Assembly: GCF_004570865.1 (NCBI RefSeq)
Contig: NZ_SPQS01000002.1
Span: 525,608-589,607 of the forward strand
Reading direction: 5' to 3'
Length of the DNA stretch: 64,000 bases
DNA from: Bradyrhizobium frederickii
GTDB taxonomy: Bacteria; Pseudomonadota; Alphaproteobacteria; Rhizobiales; Xanthobacteraceae
Below the pieces are notes generated by a model. The model did no database searches. It was not told the DNA's origin and worked only from the letters and a program-made list of their open reading frames with translations. Below, piece by piece: positions 26,701 to 36,894 of the stretch. The position numbers and the translations under genes were made by a program. Each line of letters starts with the position of its first letter. The stretch's first letter is position 1.

Positions 26701-27193
26701 GGTGGAATTCTTGCGCGAGATGTTTTCGCGCGAGCGGATCGTCGCCTGCAAGGAGATCAGCCACGAGAACGAGCGCCGCCGCGTCCGCTGCGCCGGCGTG
26801 GTGCTGGTGCGGCAGCGACCGGGCAGCGCCAGCGGCGTCGTGTTCATGACGCTGGAGGACGAAACCGGCATCGCCAATGTCGTGGTGTGGCCCAAGATCA
26901 TGGAGCAGTATCGCAAGGAGGTGATGGGCGCGCGGCTCATCGAGGTTCACGGCTATATCCAGAGCAGCCCCGAAAAGGTGACGCATCTGATCGCCCAGCG
27001 CATGATCGATCGCTCGCACGATCTGGTCGGCCTCGCCAACGATGCCTTGAGCCGCCAGCATCCGGTGCCGGCAGGCGCCACATTGGTCGAGCCGCTCAAC
27101 GAAGACCCTCGCGCGCTCGCGGACATGCCGGCGCAAAAGATCCGCCACCCCTGCAACGTCCGCATCCTGCCGCCGTCGCGGGATTTTCATTGA
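23711..27193 (+). CDS. dnaE2: Error-prone DNA polymerase DnaE2 (ImuC) with repeat-derived insert
   Basis: This 1160-residue C-family DNA polymerase is the catalytic subunit of the LexA-controlled mutasome. The order is an N-terminal PHP domain (EIGITTNFSFLRGGSDPRAYV, GIADHNTL), the palm with catalytic acidic motif PPDIDVDFEHSRREEV (about residue 390), fingers, HhH (PFTSLEDFARDTGLPKRAL) and an OB-fold near 1010-1090 (VRCAGVVLVRQRPGSASGVVFMTLEDETG). About 42 residues at 843-884 are encoded by a palindromic repeat placed between DEDEERLKR and GDWADRIVAARNRRPF, which are otherwise contiguous in the family. The frame is intact through the insert, so the protein is probably functional. It overlaps imuB by 4 bp. 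Confidence 0.95.
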   Translation: MNAPAYAEIGITTNFSFLRGGSDPRAYVHQASELGIPAIGIADHNTLAGVVRAYKELDNDKVLHKPKLLIGARVVFIDGTPDIFVYPRDRAAYGRLCQLLTRGKRGDDVTRIEKGECRLSFADLLEFSEGQLLILTLPHRFDPAQALDVLAQLKAGRAEGVWLAASLVYRGDDRRRLARLDDLAMKAKVPLLATNEVLYHDPGRRPLQDVLTCIREKTTIEAVGRKLEANAERFLKTPREMARLFRDFPNAIAETMRFADAIEFSLDQLKYQYPDEPVPPGKTAQGHLEDLTWAGVEKYFDGKIDDKLRATLNKELALIAELKYAHYFLTVHDIVHYARSQNILCQGRGSAANSAVCYVLGITSVDPTKVDLLFERFISKERLEPPDIDVDFEHSRREEVMQYVYRRYGRHRAAIIATVIHYRPRSAIRDVGKALGLTEDVTAALADTVWGSWGKGLNDMQVRQAGLDPKNPMINLAVELATELIEFPRHLSQHVGGYVLTQDRLDTYVPIGNAAMDDRTFIEWDKDDVDALHMMKVDVLALGMLTCIRKCFDLIDQHKGERFVLASVPQDDPRVYDMLCAGESLGVFQVESRAQMNMLPRLKPRTFYDLVIEVAIVRPGPIQGDMVHPYLRRRNGLEKVSYPSPSPEHGDKDELYKVLHKTLGVPLFQEQAMRIAIEAAHFTSEEANGLRRSMATFRNVGTIGQYEEKLIGNMVARGYDSNFARSCFDQIKGFGSYGFPESHAASFAQLVYISSWLKHYHPDAFCCGLLNSQPMGFYAPAQIVGDARKNGVEVRDIDVSYSFAQNTLEEGSGRYCAVRLGFRQIDGFHWLDEDEERLKRSQSSFRGARSASLESVGPHAPGGMDSQMRNCASELDANASPRNDNAEKSGDWADRIVAARNRRPFTSLEDFARDTGLPKRALILLADADAFRSLGLDRREALWQVRRLPDDVPLPLFEAATAREQPDEHAKPLPLMPRAEQVVADYQTIRLSLKGHPVEFLREMFSRERIVACKEISHENERRRVRCAGVVLVRQRPGSASGVVFMTLEDETGIANVVVWPKIMEQYRKEVMGARLIEVHGYIQSSPEKVTHLIAQRMIDRSHDLVGLANDALSRQHPVPAGATLVEPLNEDPRALADMPAQKIRHPCNVRILPPSRDFH
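26239..26362. repeat. 124-bp palindromic element inside dnaE2
   Basis: Perfect 14-bp terminal inverted repeats (GTCATTCCGGGGCG at 26239-26252, CGCCCCGGAATGAC at 26349-26362) flank internal smaller palindromes such as GATGCGCAATTGCGCATC at 26311-26328. From memory this end sequence belongs to an abundant Bradyrhizobium intergenic repeat. Here it lies within a gene and is translated in frame. Confidence 0.85.
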
Positions 27194-27221
27194 GGGTGTC
27201 GTTACGGTACCGCTCGTTCAC

Positions 27222-27352
27222 CGTCACCCTGAGGTGGCCGCTCCTTCAGCGGCCCTCGAAGGGCGACGGCCCGGCTGCATCGGGGCCGTGCATCCTTCGA
27301 GGCTCCCGGCGCGATGCTCTTGCATCGCGCCACTCGCGCCTCAGGATGACGG
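27222..27352. repeat. Palindromic repeat, GTCATCCTGAGG family, copy 1
   Basis: Outer arms CCGTCACCCTGAGG and CCTCAGGATGACGG, with internal inverted segments around CCTTCGAGG and GCGATGC...GCATCGC. It lies between the dnaE2 stop and the end of the SDR gene. The last 26 bp are identical to the right end of the copy at 28218-28349. Confidence 0.8.
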
Positions 27353-27373
27353 AACTGGCAGGAGGCGGTGCCC

Positions 27374-28144
27374 TCAAAAATTCACCCGGTTCGAGATCGC
27401 GCCGTCCACGATGAGATTCGATCCCGTCGTGAACCCGGATACCGGGCTCGCCAGAAACACCGCGGCATTCGCGATCTCCTGCGGCGTTGCCATGCGGCCG
27501 GTCGGGTTGCGCTTCATCGCGTCGTTGTAACGCTCCGGCATGTTCTTCTCGATCATCTCCCAGACGCCGCCCTTGAAATAGACGGTGCCTGGCGACACTA
27601 CATTCACGCGGATCTTCTTCTTGGCGTATTGCCGCGCCAGGCCCTTGGCCATGTGGATCAGCGCCGCCTTGATCGGGCCGTAGGAGCTGGCCGTGTCGGC
27701 CTGCGCCGCCGAGATCGAGGAGATGATGACGACGGCGGCATCGCCGCTTCTCTCGCCGCTGGCCTCGAGAAACGGCCGCGCGGCGTCGAACGCATGCACG
27801 GCGCCGAGCAGATCGAGCCGGAAATTCTGTTCCCACGAAGCCGCGTCGTGGCCCTGCGCCATCGCGCCGGCATTGGCGAACAGCAGGTCGATGCCGCCAA
27901 GCTCCTTTGCCGCGCCTTCGATCCACGATTTCAACGCCGCACCGTCGGTGACGTCGACCGGGCCGCCGGTGGCGTTGACGCCGCTCGCCTTCAGTTCAGC
28001 GACGGTGGCCGCGACCTGATCTGCATTGCGCGCGCACACCGCGACATTGGCGCCTTCACCGGCGAGCGTCGCCGCAATCGCCCGCCCGATGCCGCGCGTG
28101 CCGCCGAGCACGATGGCGTTCTTGCCTTTGAGACTGAGATCCAT
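27374..28144 (-). CDS. Short-chain dehydrogenase/reductase (SDR)
   Basis: This 256-residue classical SDR shows the cofactor motif GGTRGIGRAIAATLAGEG (about residues 13-30), FANAGAMAQ for the NAG-type motif, the catalytic Ser in VIISSISAAQADTASSYGPIKAALIHMAKGLA with the YxxxK pair (Tyr-Gly-Pro-Ile-Lys), and a C-terminal VDGAISNRVNF. NAD(P)-dependent oxidation of an unknown alcohol is expected. Start 28144 follows AAGGAG. The gene is bracketed by two directly oriented copies of one palindromic repeat. Confidence 0.92.
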   Translation of the reverse strand: MDLSLKGKNAIVLGGTRGIGRAIAATLAGEGANVAVCARNADQVAATVAELKASGVNATGGPVDVTDGAALKSWIEGAAKELGGIDLLFANAGAMAQGHDAASWEQNFRLDLLGAVHAFDAARPFLEASGERSGDAAVVIISSISAAQADTASSYGPIKAALIHMAKGLARQYAKKKIRVNVVSPGTVYFKGGVWEMIEKNMPERYNDAMKRNPTGRMATPQEIANAAVFLASPVSGFTTGSNLIVDGAISNRVNF

Positions 28145-28217
28145 TGTTGGACTCCTTGTTTGTGGTAGCGGAGAATGTAGCCGCGTAACGAGCGTCACCG
28201 CAAATTCCGCTCCATCG

Positions 28218-28349
28218 CCGTCATCCTGAGGTGCCGGAGCGTAGCGGAGGCCTCGAAGGATAACGGCCTGGCCGTCGCCGCGGCCGTGCATCCTTCGAGG
28301 CTCAACTTGCGATGCGGTGCATCGCAAGCCTCGCGCCTCAGGATGACGG
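28218..28349. repeat. Palindromic repeat, GTCATCCTGAGG family, copy 2
   Basis: Terminal inverted repeats CCGTCATCCTGAGG (28218-28231) and CCTCAGGATGACGG (28336-28349) are perfect over 14 bp. The same family is at 27222-27352, and a shorter version is at 49198-49275. Confidence 0.85.
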
Positions 28350-28376
28350 AACTGGCATTGGAGGACATGCCACCCC

Positions 28377-28664
28377 TCACTCCGGTGCAGCCCCCACCGG
28401 CGGGCCGCCGGGCGGGCGGTGCAGGAAGGTTAGCGACGCATAGGCGCCGGCCCAGGAGCCGATCGCGGCGAAGGCGACGTAGAACGCGTTTTCGGTGTAG
28501 CTGATCACGGCATAGGAGGAGAGCAGGTACCAGACCGCGCTCCAGTTCGCCGCAGGAATGCGCTTGCGCGCGATCACGGCCGAGGTGAACATGACATAGA
28601 CGGCGTCGGTAGCCGCCGTCGCGATGAATACGGCACCTGCGATGAGGGGATCGATGGCGGCCAT
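28377..28664 (-). CDS. Small conserved membrane protein
   Basis: The 95-residue protein has three likely membrane segments (about residues 8-28, 42-60 and 62-82) and a Pro/Gly-rich C-terminal tail (HRPPGGPPVGAAPE). An AAGGG site precedes the ATG. I recognise no characterised family; it resembles the short 'hypothetical membrane' proteins of Bradyrhizobium. It diverges from the CoA-transferase gene with a 56-bp gap. Confidence 0.7.
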   Translation of the reverse strand: MAAIDPLIAGAVFIATAATDAVYVMFTSAVIARKRIPAANWSAVWYLLSSYAVISYTENAFYVAFAAIGSWAGAYASLTFLHRPPGGPPVGAAPE

Positions 28665-28720
28665 TGCATTCCCTTATGTGCTGATGGATGGTCGTAAAAA
28701 AGTAAGGGAGAGAGGCGGCC

Positions 28721-30145
28721 ATGCAAAGCCCCGCCGATATTCTCGGGGATATCTGGACCTCCGCCGGCGGCGATCCGGCTGCGCTCGAACACGTGCGGCT
28801 GACCGGCGAGGAACCGCAGATTCCGTCCTCATTTCGTGTTGCTGTCGCCGGCCAGACCACGATCGCCGCCGCCGGCCTCGCCGCGGCCGAGATCTGGCGG
28901 CTGCGCAGCGGGCAGATGCAAGACGTCTCCGTCGACATGCGCCACGCCGTCGCCGAATGCCGCTCCGAACGCTATCTGCGCGTCGACGACAAGCCGCCGC
29001 CGCCGGCCTGGGACGCGATTGCCGGCGTCTACAGGACCGGCGACAGCCGCTTCGTTCGCTGCCACACCAACTTTCCGCACCATCGCGAGGCCGTCTGCGA
29101 GGTGCTCGGTTGCGAGCCGGAGCGCGACAAGGTGCAGGCCGCGCTGATGCAATGGAGGGGCGAGGATTTCGAGACGGCTGCTTACGCGGCGGGCGGCGTG
29201 GTTGCGCTGATGCGGAGCTATGAGGAATGGTCTGCGCTGGCGCAGGCGCGCGCGCTCGCGCAATTGCCGCTGATCTCGATCGAGAAGATCGGCGAAGCCC
29301 CGCCAAAGGCGTGGCCCCAAGAATCGTCGAAAGGATTACCAAACAACGATCGTCCGCTCTCCGGCCTTCGTGTGCTCGATCTCTCCCGCGTCATCGCAGG
29401 CCCGGTCGCCGGCCGCACGCTCGCTGCGCACGGCGCTGATGTGCTGCTGGTGTCGGGGCCGGAGCTGCCCGCCATTGACTGGCTCACCATCGATACCGGC
29501 CGCGGCAAGCTCACCACCTTCATTGAGCTGAAGACCGACACGGGCAGGGCGCAATTGCGCGAACTGCTGGAGGACGCCGACATCTTCTCGCAAGGCTATC
29601 GCCCGTGTGCGCTTGCAGCCCTGGGCTTTTCGCCGGAGGACGCAGCGAAGATCAATCCGGGCATCGTTTACGTGACGCTGTCGGCTTATGGCCATGCCGG
29701 GCCCTGGGCCGGGCGCCGCGGCTTCGATTCCCTGGTGCAGACCGCGACCGGATTCAATCACGCCGAAGGCCAGGCCGCCGGCCTCGATACTCCCAAGGAA
29801 TTGCCGGCGCAGATGCTCGACCACGCCACCGGCTATCTGATGGCGTTCGGTGCGATGATGGCCAGGATGCGCCAGGCCCGCGACGGCGGCAGTTGGCACG
29901 TACGCGTGTCGTTGGCGCAGACCGGACGCTGGCTGTGGAATCTCGGCCGGCTCGATGACGGACTGAATGCCCCGGATCTTGCGGGCGAGGCCGTACATGC
30001 TGCGTTCATCGAAAGCATGCCATCTGGATTCGGCATGTTGAAGGCGGCGCGCCATTCGGCGCTGCTGTCGACGACACCGGCGCAATGGTCTCGTCCGGCG
30101 ATGCCGCTCGGCAGTCATCCGGCACATTGGCCGGCGCGAAGCTGA
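28721..30145 (+). CDS. Class III (CaiB/BaiF-type) CoA-transferase with rearranged domain order
   Basis: The 474-residue product belongs to CoA-transferase family III. The usual N-terminal signature (GLRVLDLSRVIAGPVAGRTLAAHGADVLLV) begins only near residue 213 and runs into the normal DIFSQGYRPCALAALGFSP and YVTLSAYGHAGPWAGRRGFD segments. The first 200 residues (AVAGQTTIAAAGLAAAEIWRLRSGQ, YRTGDSRFVRCHTNFPHHREAVCEVLG) look like the C-terminal half of the same family. The order is thus C-half then N-half, as in a permuted or duplicated protein. The acyl substrate is unknown. An upstream GGGAGAG site supports the start. Confidence 0.85.
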   Translation: MQSPADILGDIWTSAGGDPAALEHVRLTGEEPQIPSSFRVAVAGQTTIAAAGLAAAEIWRLRSGQMQDVSVDMRHAVAECRSERYLRVDDKPPPPAWDAIAGVYRTGDSRFVRCHTNFPHHREAVCEVLGCEPERDKVQAALMQWRGEDFETAAYAAGGVVALMRSYEEWSALAQARALAQLPLISIEKIGEAPPKAWPQESSKGLPNNDRPLSGLRVLDLSRVIAGPVAGRTLAAHGADVLLVSGPELPAIDWLTIDTGRGKLTTFIELKTDTGRAQLRELLEDADIFSQGYRPCALAALGFSPEDAAKINPGIVYVTLSAYGHAGPWAGRRGFDSLVQTATGFNHAEGQAAGLDTPKELPAQMLDHATGYLMAFGAMMARMRQARDGGSWHVRVSLAQTGRWLWNLGRLDDGLNAPDLAGEAVHAAFIESMPSGFGMLKAARHSALLSTTPAQWSRPAMPLGSHPAHWPARS

Positions 30146-30290
30146 CACGAAGCTGACATGTCGCAAAATTTTCACGCAAACCGGAAGGCGCCCAGCGTTT
30201 TTTAGGTTGTTTGAAATTCCAGTTCGGCACTATTAGCGCAACCGACAAGGCAGACATCTGCCGAGATCGTCGCAGACACGACCGGGCTCC

Positions 30291-31535
30291 ATGGTGGTTG
30301 AAAATACCAAGCGATTGCAGGCGTTTACAAAACAACGGGTGATCACATCCGTAGTTTTACTAGCTCTTGCCGGCGCCGGTGCCTACGGCTTCCTCGCTTT
30401 GGGGCCGAAGGAAAAGAAGCACTCCGAAATCTCCAGCCAGTCGCGCCGGAATGCGCAGACCTTCACGCCGACGCCGTCCGAATGGGCGACGCTGACGATC
30501 GAGCCGGTCAAGGCTCGCGCCTTCCGCGCCGAATACGTCACCGAGGGCAAGGTCGCTGTCGATGAGGACCGTTCGACGCCGGTGTTCTCGCCCTATGCCG
30601 GCCGCGTCACCAAGCTGCTGGCCAAGCCGGGTGAGACGCTGAAGCAGGGTCAACCGCTGTTCACGATCGAGGCCGCCGACACGGTGCAGGCCCAGAACGA
30701 TTTCATCGCGGCGATGACCTCGCAGAACAAGGCGAAGTCGGCGCTCGAGCTCTCCGACATCCAGTTCAAGCGCGCCAAGGACCTCTATGAGGGTCATGCC
30801 ATTCCGCTGAAGGACTATCAGCAGGCGGAAGCGACGCAGGTTCAGGCGCGCAACGACATGCGCTCCTCGCAGACCGCGCTGGAAGCCGCGCGCAACAAGC
30901 TGCGCATCCTCGGCTTCACCGACGAGACCATCAAGGCGTTCCAGGACAAAGGCGCCATCAACCCGGAAGTCACGATCTATTCGCCGATCGCCGGCACGGT
31001 GGTGCAGCGCAAGATCGGCCCCGGTCAGTACGTCAATTCCGGCGCCAGCGATCCGGTCTTCGTGATCGGCGACCTCTCCACCGTCTGGCTCACCGCCTTC
31101 GTGCGCGAGAGCGACGCCGCTGCCGTGTGCATCGGTCAGGACATCACCGTGAACGTGATGGCGCTGCCGGGTCGTCTGCTCACCGCCAAGATCAACTACG
31201 TCGCCGCCGCGATCGATCCCAGCACCCGCCGCCTGCTGGTGCGCGCCACCATCGACAACAAGGACGGCCTGCTCAAGCCGGAGATGTTCGCCAACGTCAC
31301 GATCTACTCGGCCGGCGACCGCGCCGCGCCGGCGGTGCCGAAACAGGCCTTGATCTACGAAGCCGACAAGGTTCGCATCTGGGTCGCGCGTGAGGACAAA
31401 TCGGTCGAGCTGCGCCAGATCAAGATCGGGCTCATCAACGGCAACCTCGTCGAGGTCAACGACAATCTGAAACCCGGCGAGCAGATCGTCACCAAAGGCA
31501 GCCTGTTCATCGACCGCGCGGCGTCCGGCAGCTGA
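30291..31535 (+). CDS. RND efflux periplasmic adaptor (CusB/CzcB type)
   Basis: This 414-residue membrane-fusion protein has an N-terminal anchoring helix (about residues 17-33, VVLLALAGAGAYGFLAL), lipoyl-like half motifs (VFSPYAGRVTKLLAKPGETLKQGQPLFTIEA and VTIYSPIAGTVVQRKIGPGQYVNSGA) separated by a helical hairpin (about 135-205), then beta-barrel and membrane-proximal domains. It pairs with the RND pump 224 bp downstream. No metal-binding Met cluster like that of CusB is seen in the N-terminus. The start codon has a poor ribosome site. Confidence 0.9.
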   Translation: MVVENTKRLQAFTKQRVITSVVLLALAGAGAYGFLALGPKEKKHSEISSQSRRNAQTFTPTPSEWATLTIEPVKARAFRAEYVTEGKVAVDEDRSTPVFSPYAGRVTKLLAKPGETLKQGQPLFTIEAADTVQAQNDFIAAMTSQNKAKSALELSDIQFKRAKDLYEGHAIPLKDYQQAEATQVQARNDMRSSQTALEAARNKLRILGFTDETIKAFQDKGAINPEVTIYSPIAGTVVQRKIGPGQYVNSGASDPVFVIGDLSTVWLTAFVRESDAAAVCIGQDITVNVMALPGRLLTAKINYVAAAIDPSTRRLLVRATIDNKDGLLKPEMFANVTIYSAGDRAAPAVPKQALIYEADKVRIWVAREDKSVELRQIKIGLINGNLVEVNDNLKPGEQIVTKGSLFIDRAASGS

Positions 31536-31574
31536 TCCAGAATGAATGTTGACGTGAATCAGGTCGCGCACGGG

Positions 31575-31748
31575 CTCGCTTCGCCTCGCCCCGCTTGCGG
31601 GGAGAGGTTGGATTGCGCTCGGCGACGCGAAGCGTCGCGCGAAGCAATCCGGATGAGGGGGATTCTCCGCGAGTCCAACTCTCACCGTCCCTGCGGAGAC
31701 TCCCCCTCACCCCGACCCTCTCCCCGCAAGCGGGGAGAGGGGGAAGGC
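31575..31748. repeat. Dispersed repeat of the CTCTCCCCGCAAGCGGGGAGAG family
   Basis: Two inverted arms (CCCCGCTTGCGGGGAGAGG near 31591 and CCTCTCCCCGCAAGCGGGGAG near 31717) and an internal ACTCTCACCGTCC/GATGAGGGGGA section fill the gap between adaptor and pump genes. A related copy lies at 54555-54710. It may modulate relative expression of the two genes. Confidence 0.75.
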
Positions 31749-31759
31749 CGTTGACCTGA

Positions 31760-34876
<3,117 letters not shown>

Positions 34877-34879
34877 GCG

Positions 34880-35842
34880 TCAGAATCCGTACAGCCGCGC
34901 CGGATTGTCGACCAGGATCTTCTTGCGCACCTCGGCATCCGGCGCCCACACCGGAAGCTGATTGAGCAGGCGCCCGTCATCGATCTGGTAGAGCGGCGCG
35001 ATGTCGGTTGCCTTGCGCCCCTCGACGCGGCTGGAATCCGGATGTGGCCAGTCGGTGCCCCAGACGATGCGGTCGGCATTCGCCGCGATCAGCGCCTGCG
35101 CATAGGGCACCATGTCCTGATAGTCGGGTGCGAGCTTCGAGGAGCGATAGGCGCCGGAGATCTTCACATAGGCCTTGCCGGACTTGACGAGCGCGATCAG
35201 GTCGGAAAATCCGGGTTGCTCCAGCCCGAGCGCAGCCTCGAGCCCGCCGAAATGGTCGAACACGACGGGCACCGGTGCCGCCTCGACGAGGTCCTTGATC
35301 GCCGAGATCATGGCCAGCGTGGTGTAGAGCTGCACGTGCCAGCCGCGTGCCTTCATGCGCTCGACCGCGGCGGTGAAGCGCGGCCGGCCGACATTGGGGT
35401 CATTGACGCCGCCCGTCGCCAGATTGAGGCGGATGCCGCGGAAGCCGTCTTGATGCATCGCATCGAGCTGCGCCTCGGTGGTCTTGTCGTCGATCACGGC
35501 GACCCCGCGCGCGGTCGCGCCGCGTGCCTTCATGCCGAACAGGGTGGAGGAATTGTCGGTGCCGTAGACGCTCGGGGTGACGATCACCACGCGCTCGATA
35601 TGCAGCGCCTTGTGCAGCGCGGCCATCTCTTCAGGGCTTGCCGGCTCCGGCGTATAGACGCGGCCTGCGAAGAACGGAAATTTTTCGACATCGCCATGGA
35701 TATGGGTGTGGCAGTCGCAGGCATGCGCCGGCACGTCGAAATTGACCGGCGTCGCGGGCTGCGCTGCACGCGCGTGGGCTCTGCTGGTCATGGCTGCTCC
35801 GGCGGCAAGGGAGGCAAGCAGGACGCTGCGTCGGTTGAGCAT
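34880..35842 (-). CDS. Exported amidohydrolase-family protein (PDC lactonase-like)
   Basis: This 320-residue TIM-barrel metal-dependent hydrolase of the amidohydrolase 2 group, related to 2-pyrone-4,6-dicarboxylate lactonase, shows metal ligand HxH in ACDCHTHIHGD, GIRLNLATGG, VFDHFGG, and the late Asp in VWGTDWPHPDSSR. The N-terminus MLNRRSVLLASLAAGAAMTSRAHA is a Tat-like signal (RRSVLL). It ends 3 bp from the pump gene, convergent. A GAGGGAG ribosome site stands 5 bp before the ATG, and three 13-bp tandem repeats lie immediately upstream of that. Confidence 0.88.
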   Translation of the reverse strand: MLNRRSVLLASLAAGAAMTSRAHARAAQPATPVNFDVPAHACDCHTHIHGDVEKFPFFAGRVYTPEPASPEEMAALHKALHIERVVIVTPSVYGTDNSSTLFGMKARGATARGVAVIDDKTTEAQLDAMHQDGFRGIRLNLATGGVNDPNVGRPRFTAAVERMKARGWHVQLYTTLAMISAIKDLVEAAPVPVVFDHFGGLEAALGLEQPGFSDLIALVKSGKAYVKISGAYRSSKLAPDYQDMVPYAQALIAANADRIVWGTDWPHPDSSRVEGRKATDIAPLYQIDDGRLLNQLPVWAPDAEVRKKILVDNPARLYGF

Positions 35843-35854
35843 GGTTTCTCCCTC

Positions 35855-35893
35855 TTTTGTTATTTGGTTTTGTTATTTGGTTTTGTTATTTGG
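35855..35893. repeat. Three perfect tandem copies of a 13-bp AT-rich unit
   Basis: TTTTGTTATTTGG occurs at 35855-35867, 35868-35880 and 35881-35893 with no mismatches. It sits in the leader or promoter of the minus-strand amidohydrolase gene, 12 bp before its ATG. AT-rich tandem units are exceptional in this GC-rich window. Confidence 0.95.
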
Positions 35894-35917
35894 CGGTTGT
35901 GCCGGGAGAATATCACA

Positions 35918-36475
35918 TCAGCCGGACAGCCGCTGCGCTTCGCTGCATAGCTGGTCGACGAGGTCCGCAAGCGGGCGTGAGCCGTCAACGCGCACGACCG
36001 GGCAGGGCAGGCCGGCGAGCCAGGCTTCGTGCTTCGCAAGATTGCGGCCTTCGCGGTCGCCGGCTTCGTAATGAGAAGCCCATTCGACGAAGGCCTCGGT
36101 CTCGGCGTGGCGCCAGCCCCCCGATGCGACGGCATCCGCGCCGAAATGGGCGGCCTCGCGGGCGCGCAATCGCTCCAGGCGGATGTCGCGCGGCGTGGTC
36201 ACGAAGACCACGAGGTCGAAATACGAGGCGAGCTCCTCGCCCCAGCCGGTGACGGATCCGCTCAGCACCCAATCCCGACGCGGCAGAAACATCTCGCGCA
36301 TCAGGCGCAGTCGCTCGGAAGCGGGCCGAGTCGTCTGATAGGGCGGCACGGTCGGCAGCCAGAAATAGTCGTCGCTGTCGTGATGCGGCAGCGCAAGCCG
36401 GCCGGCAAGCGCGCGACCGAGCGTGGTCACGCCGGAGCCCGAAGCTCCCATCAGATGGATGCGGCGGCTTTTCAT
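35918..36475 (-). CDS. Adenylate-kinase-like P-loop protein
   Basis: This 185-residue small nucleotide-binding protein has a Walker A variant at the N-terminus (HLMGASGSGVTTLGRALAGRL), where GVTT replaces the usual GKST, so the P-loop Lys is missing. This is seen in a subgroup annotated as shikimate/adenylate kinase-like AAA proteins. Other features are a DSDDYFWLPTVPPY segment, VLSGSVTGWGEEL and an RLRARE lid-like region. Function is unknown. Start 36475 (MKSRRIHLMG) was chosen because the P-loop strand follows at once. Confidence 0.75.
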   Translation of the reverse strand: MKSRRIHLMGASGSGVTTLGRALAGRLALPHHDSDDYFWLPTVPPYQTTRPASERLRLMREMFLPRRDWVLSGSVTGWGEELASYFDLVVFVTTPRDIRLERLRAREAAHFGADAVASGGWRHAETEAFVEWASHYEAGDREGRNLAKHEAWLAGLPCPVVRVDGSRPLADLVDQLCSEAQRLSG

Positions 36476-36543
36476 CTTCACATCCTGGGGCGGCCTGAAT
36501 CGATCGGCGGTCTGTAACGGTGAGCGCCCTGCGGGCGCTCCCC

Positions 36544-36894
36544 TCAAGCGGCGCGGCGGCGCTTTGCCACTCGTCCGCCTGTCGCGGGTTGGGCCGACAA
36601 TGTCAGGCCCAGCGCTCCGACAATTCGCATGACCGTACCGAACTCGGGATTTCCAGTCTCTCCGAGCGCCTTGTACAGGCTCTCCCGGTTCAAGCCGGCT
36701 TTCTTTGCGATCGCGCCCATGCCGCGCGCGCGGGCGACGAGACCAAGCGCGTCGCGCACGAAATCGGCGTCGCCGGTTTCCAGCGCGGCCGCGATATAGG
36801 CGGCTTGGCGCTCTTCGGTGTCGAGATAGTCGACGGCGTCGAAGCGCGTCGTCCTGGATGCCGATTTGACCGTCGTTCTCGCTGCCTTTGGCAT
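36544..36894 (-). CDS. Antitoxin of type II module (TIGR02684, HTH)
   Basis: The 116-residue helix-turn-helix protein of the 'probable addiction module antidote' family contains FDAVDYLDTEERQAAYIAAALETGD followed by the HTH MGAIAKKAGLNRESLYKALGETGNPEFGTVMRIVGALG (about residues 57-96), then a basic tail. It is encoded after the toxin and overlaps its stop by one base (TGATG), the higBA-like order. It would neutralise the toxin and repress the operon through the palindrome at 37191-37216. Confidence 0.88.
   Translation of the reverse strand: MPKAARTTVKSASRTTRFDAVDYLDTEERQAAYIAAALETGDADFVRDALGLVARARGMGAIAKKAGLNRESLYKALGETGNPEFGTVMRIVGALGLTLSAQPATGGRVAKRRRAA

Noticed and set aside
27222..28349. 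Composite transposon around the SDR gene
   Set aside because: The flanking repeats contain no transposase, and no target duplication could be confirmed. They are better treated as non-autonomous palindromic elements.
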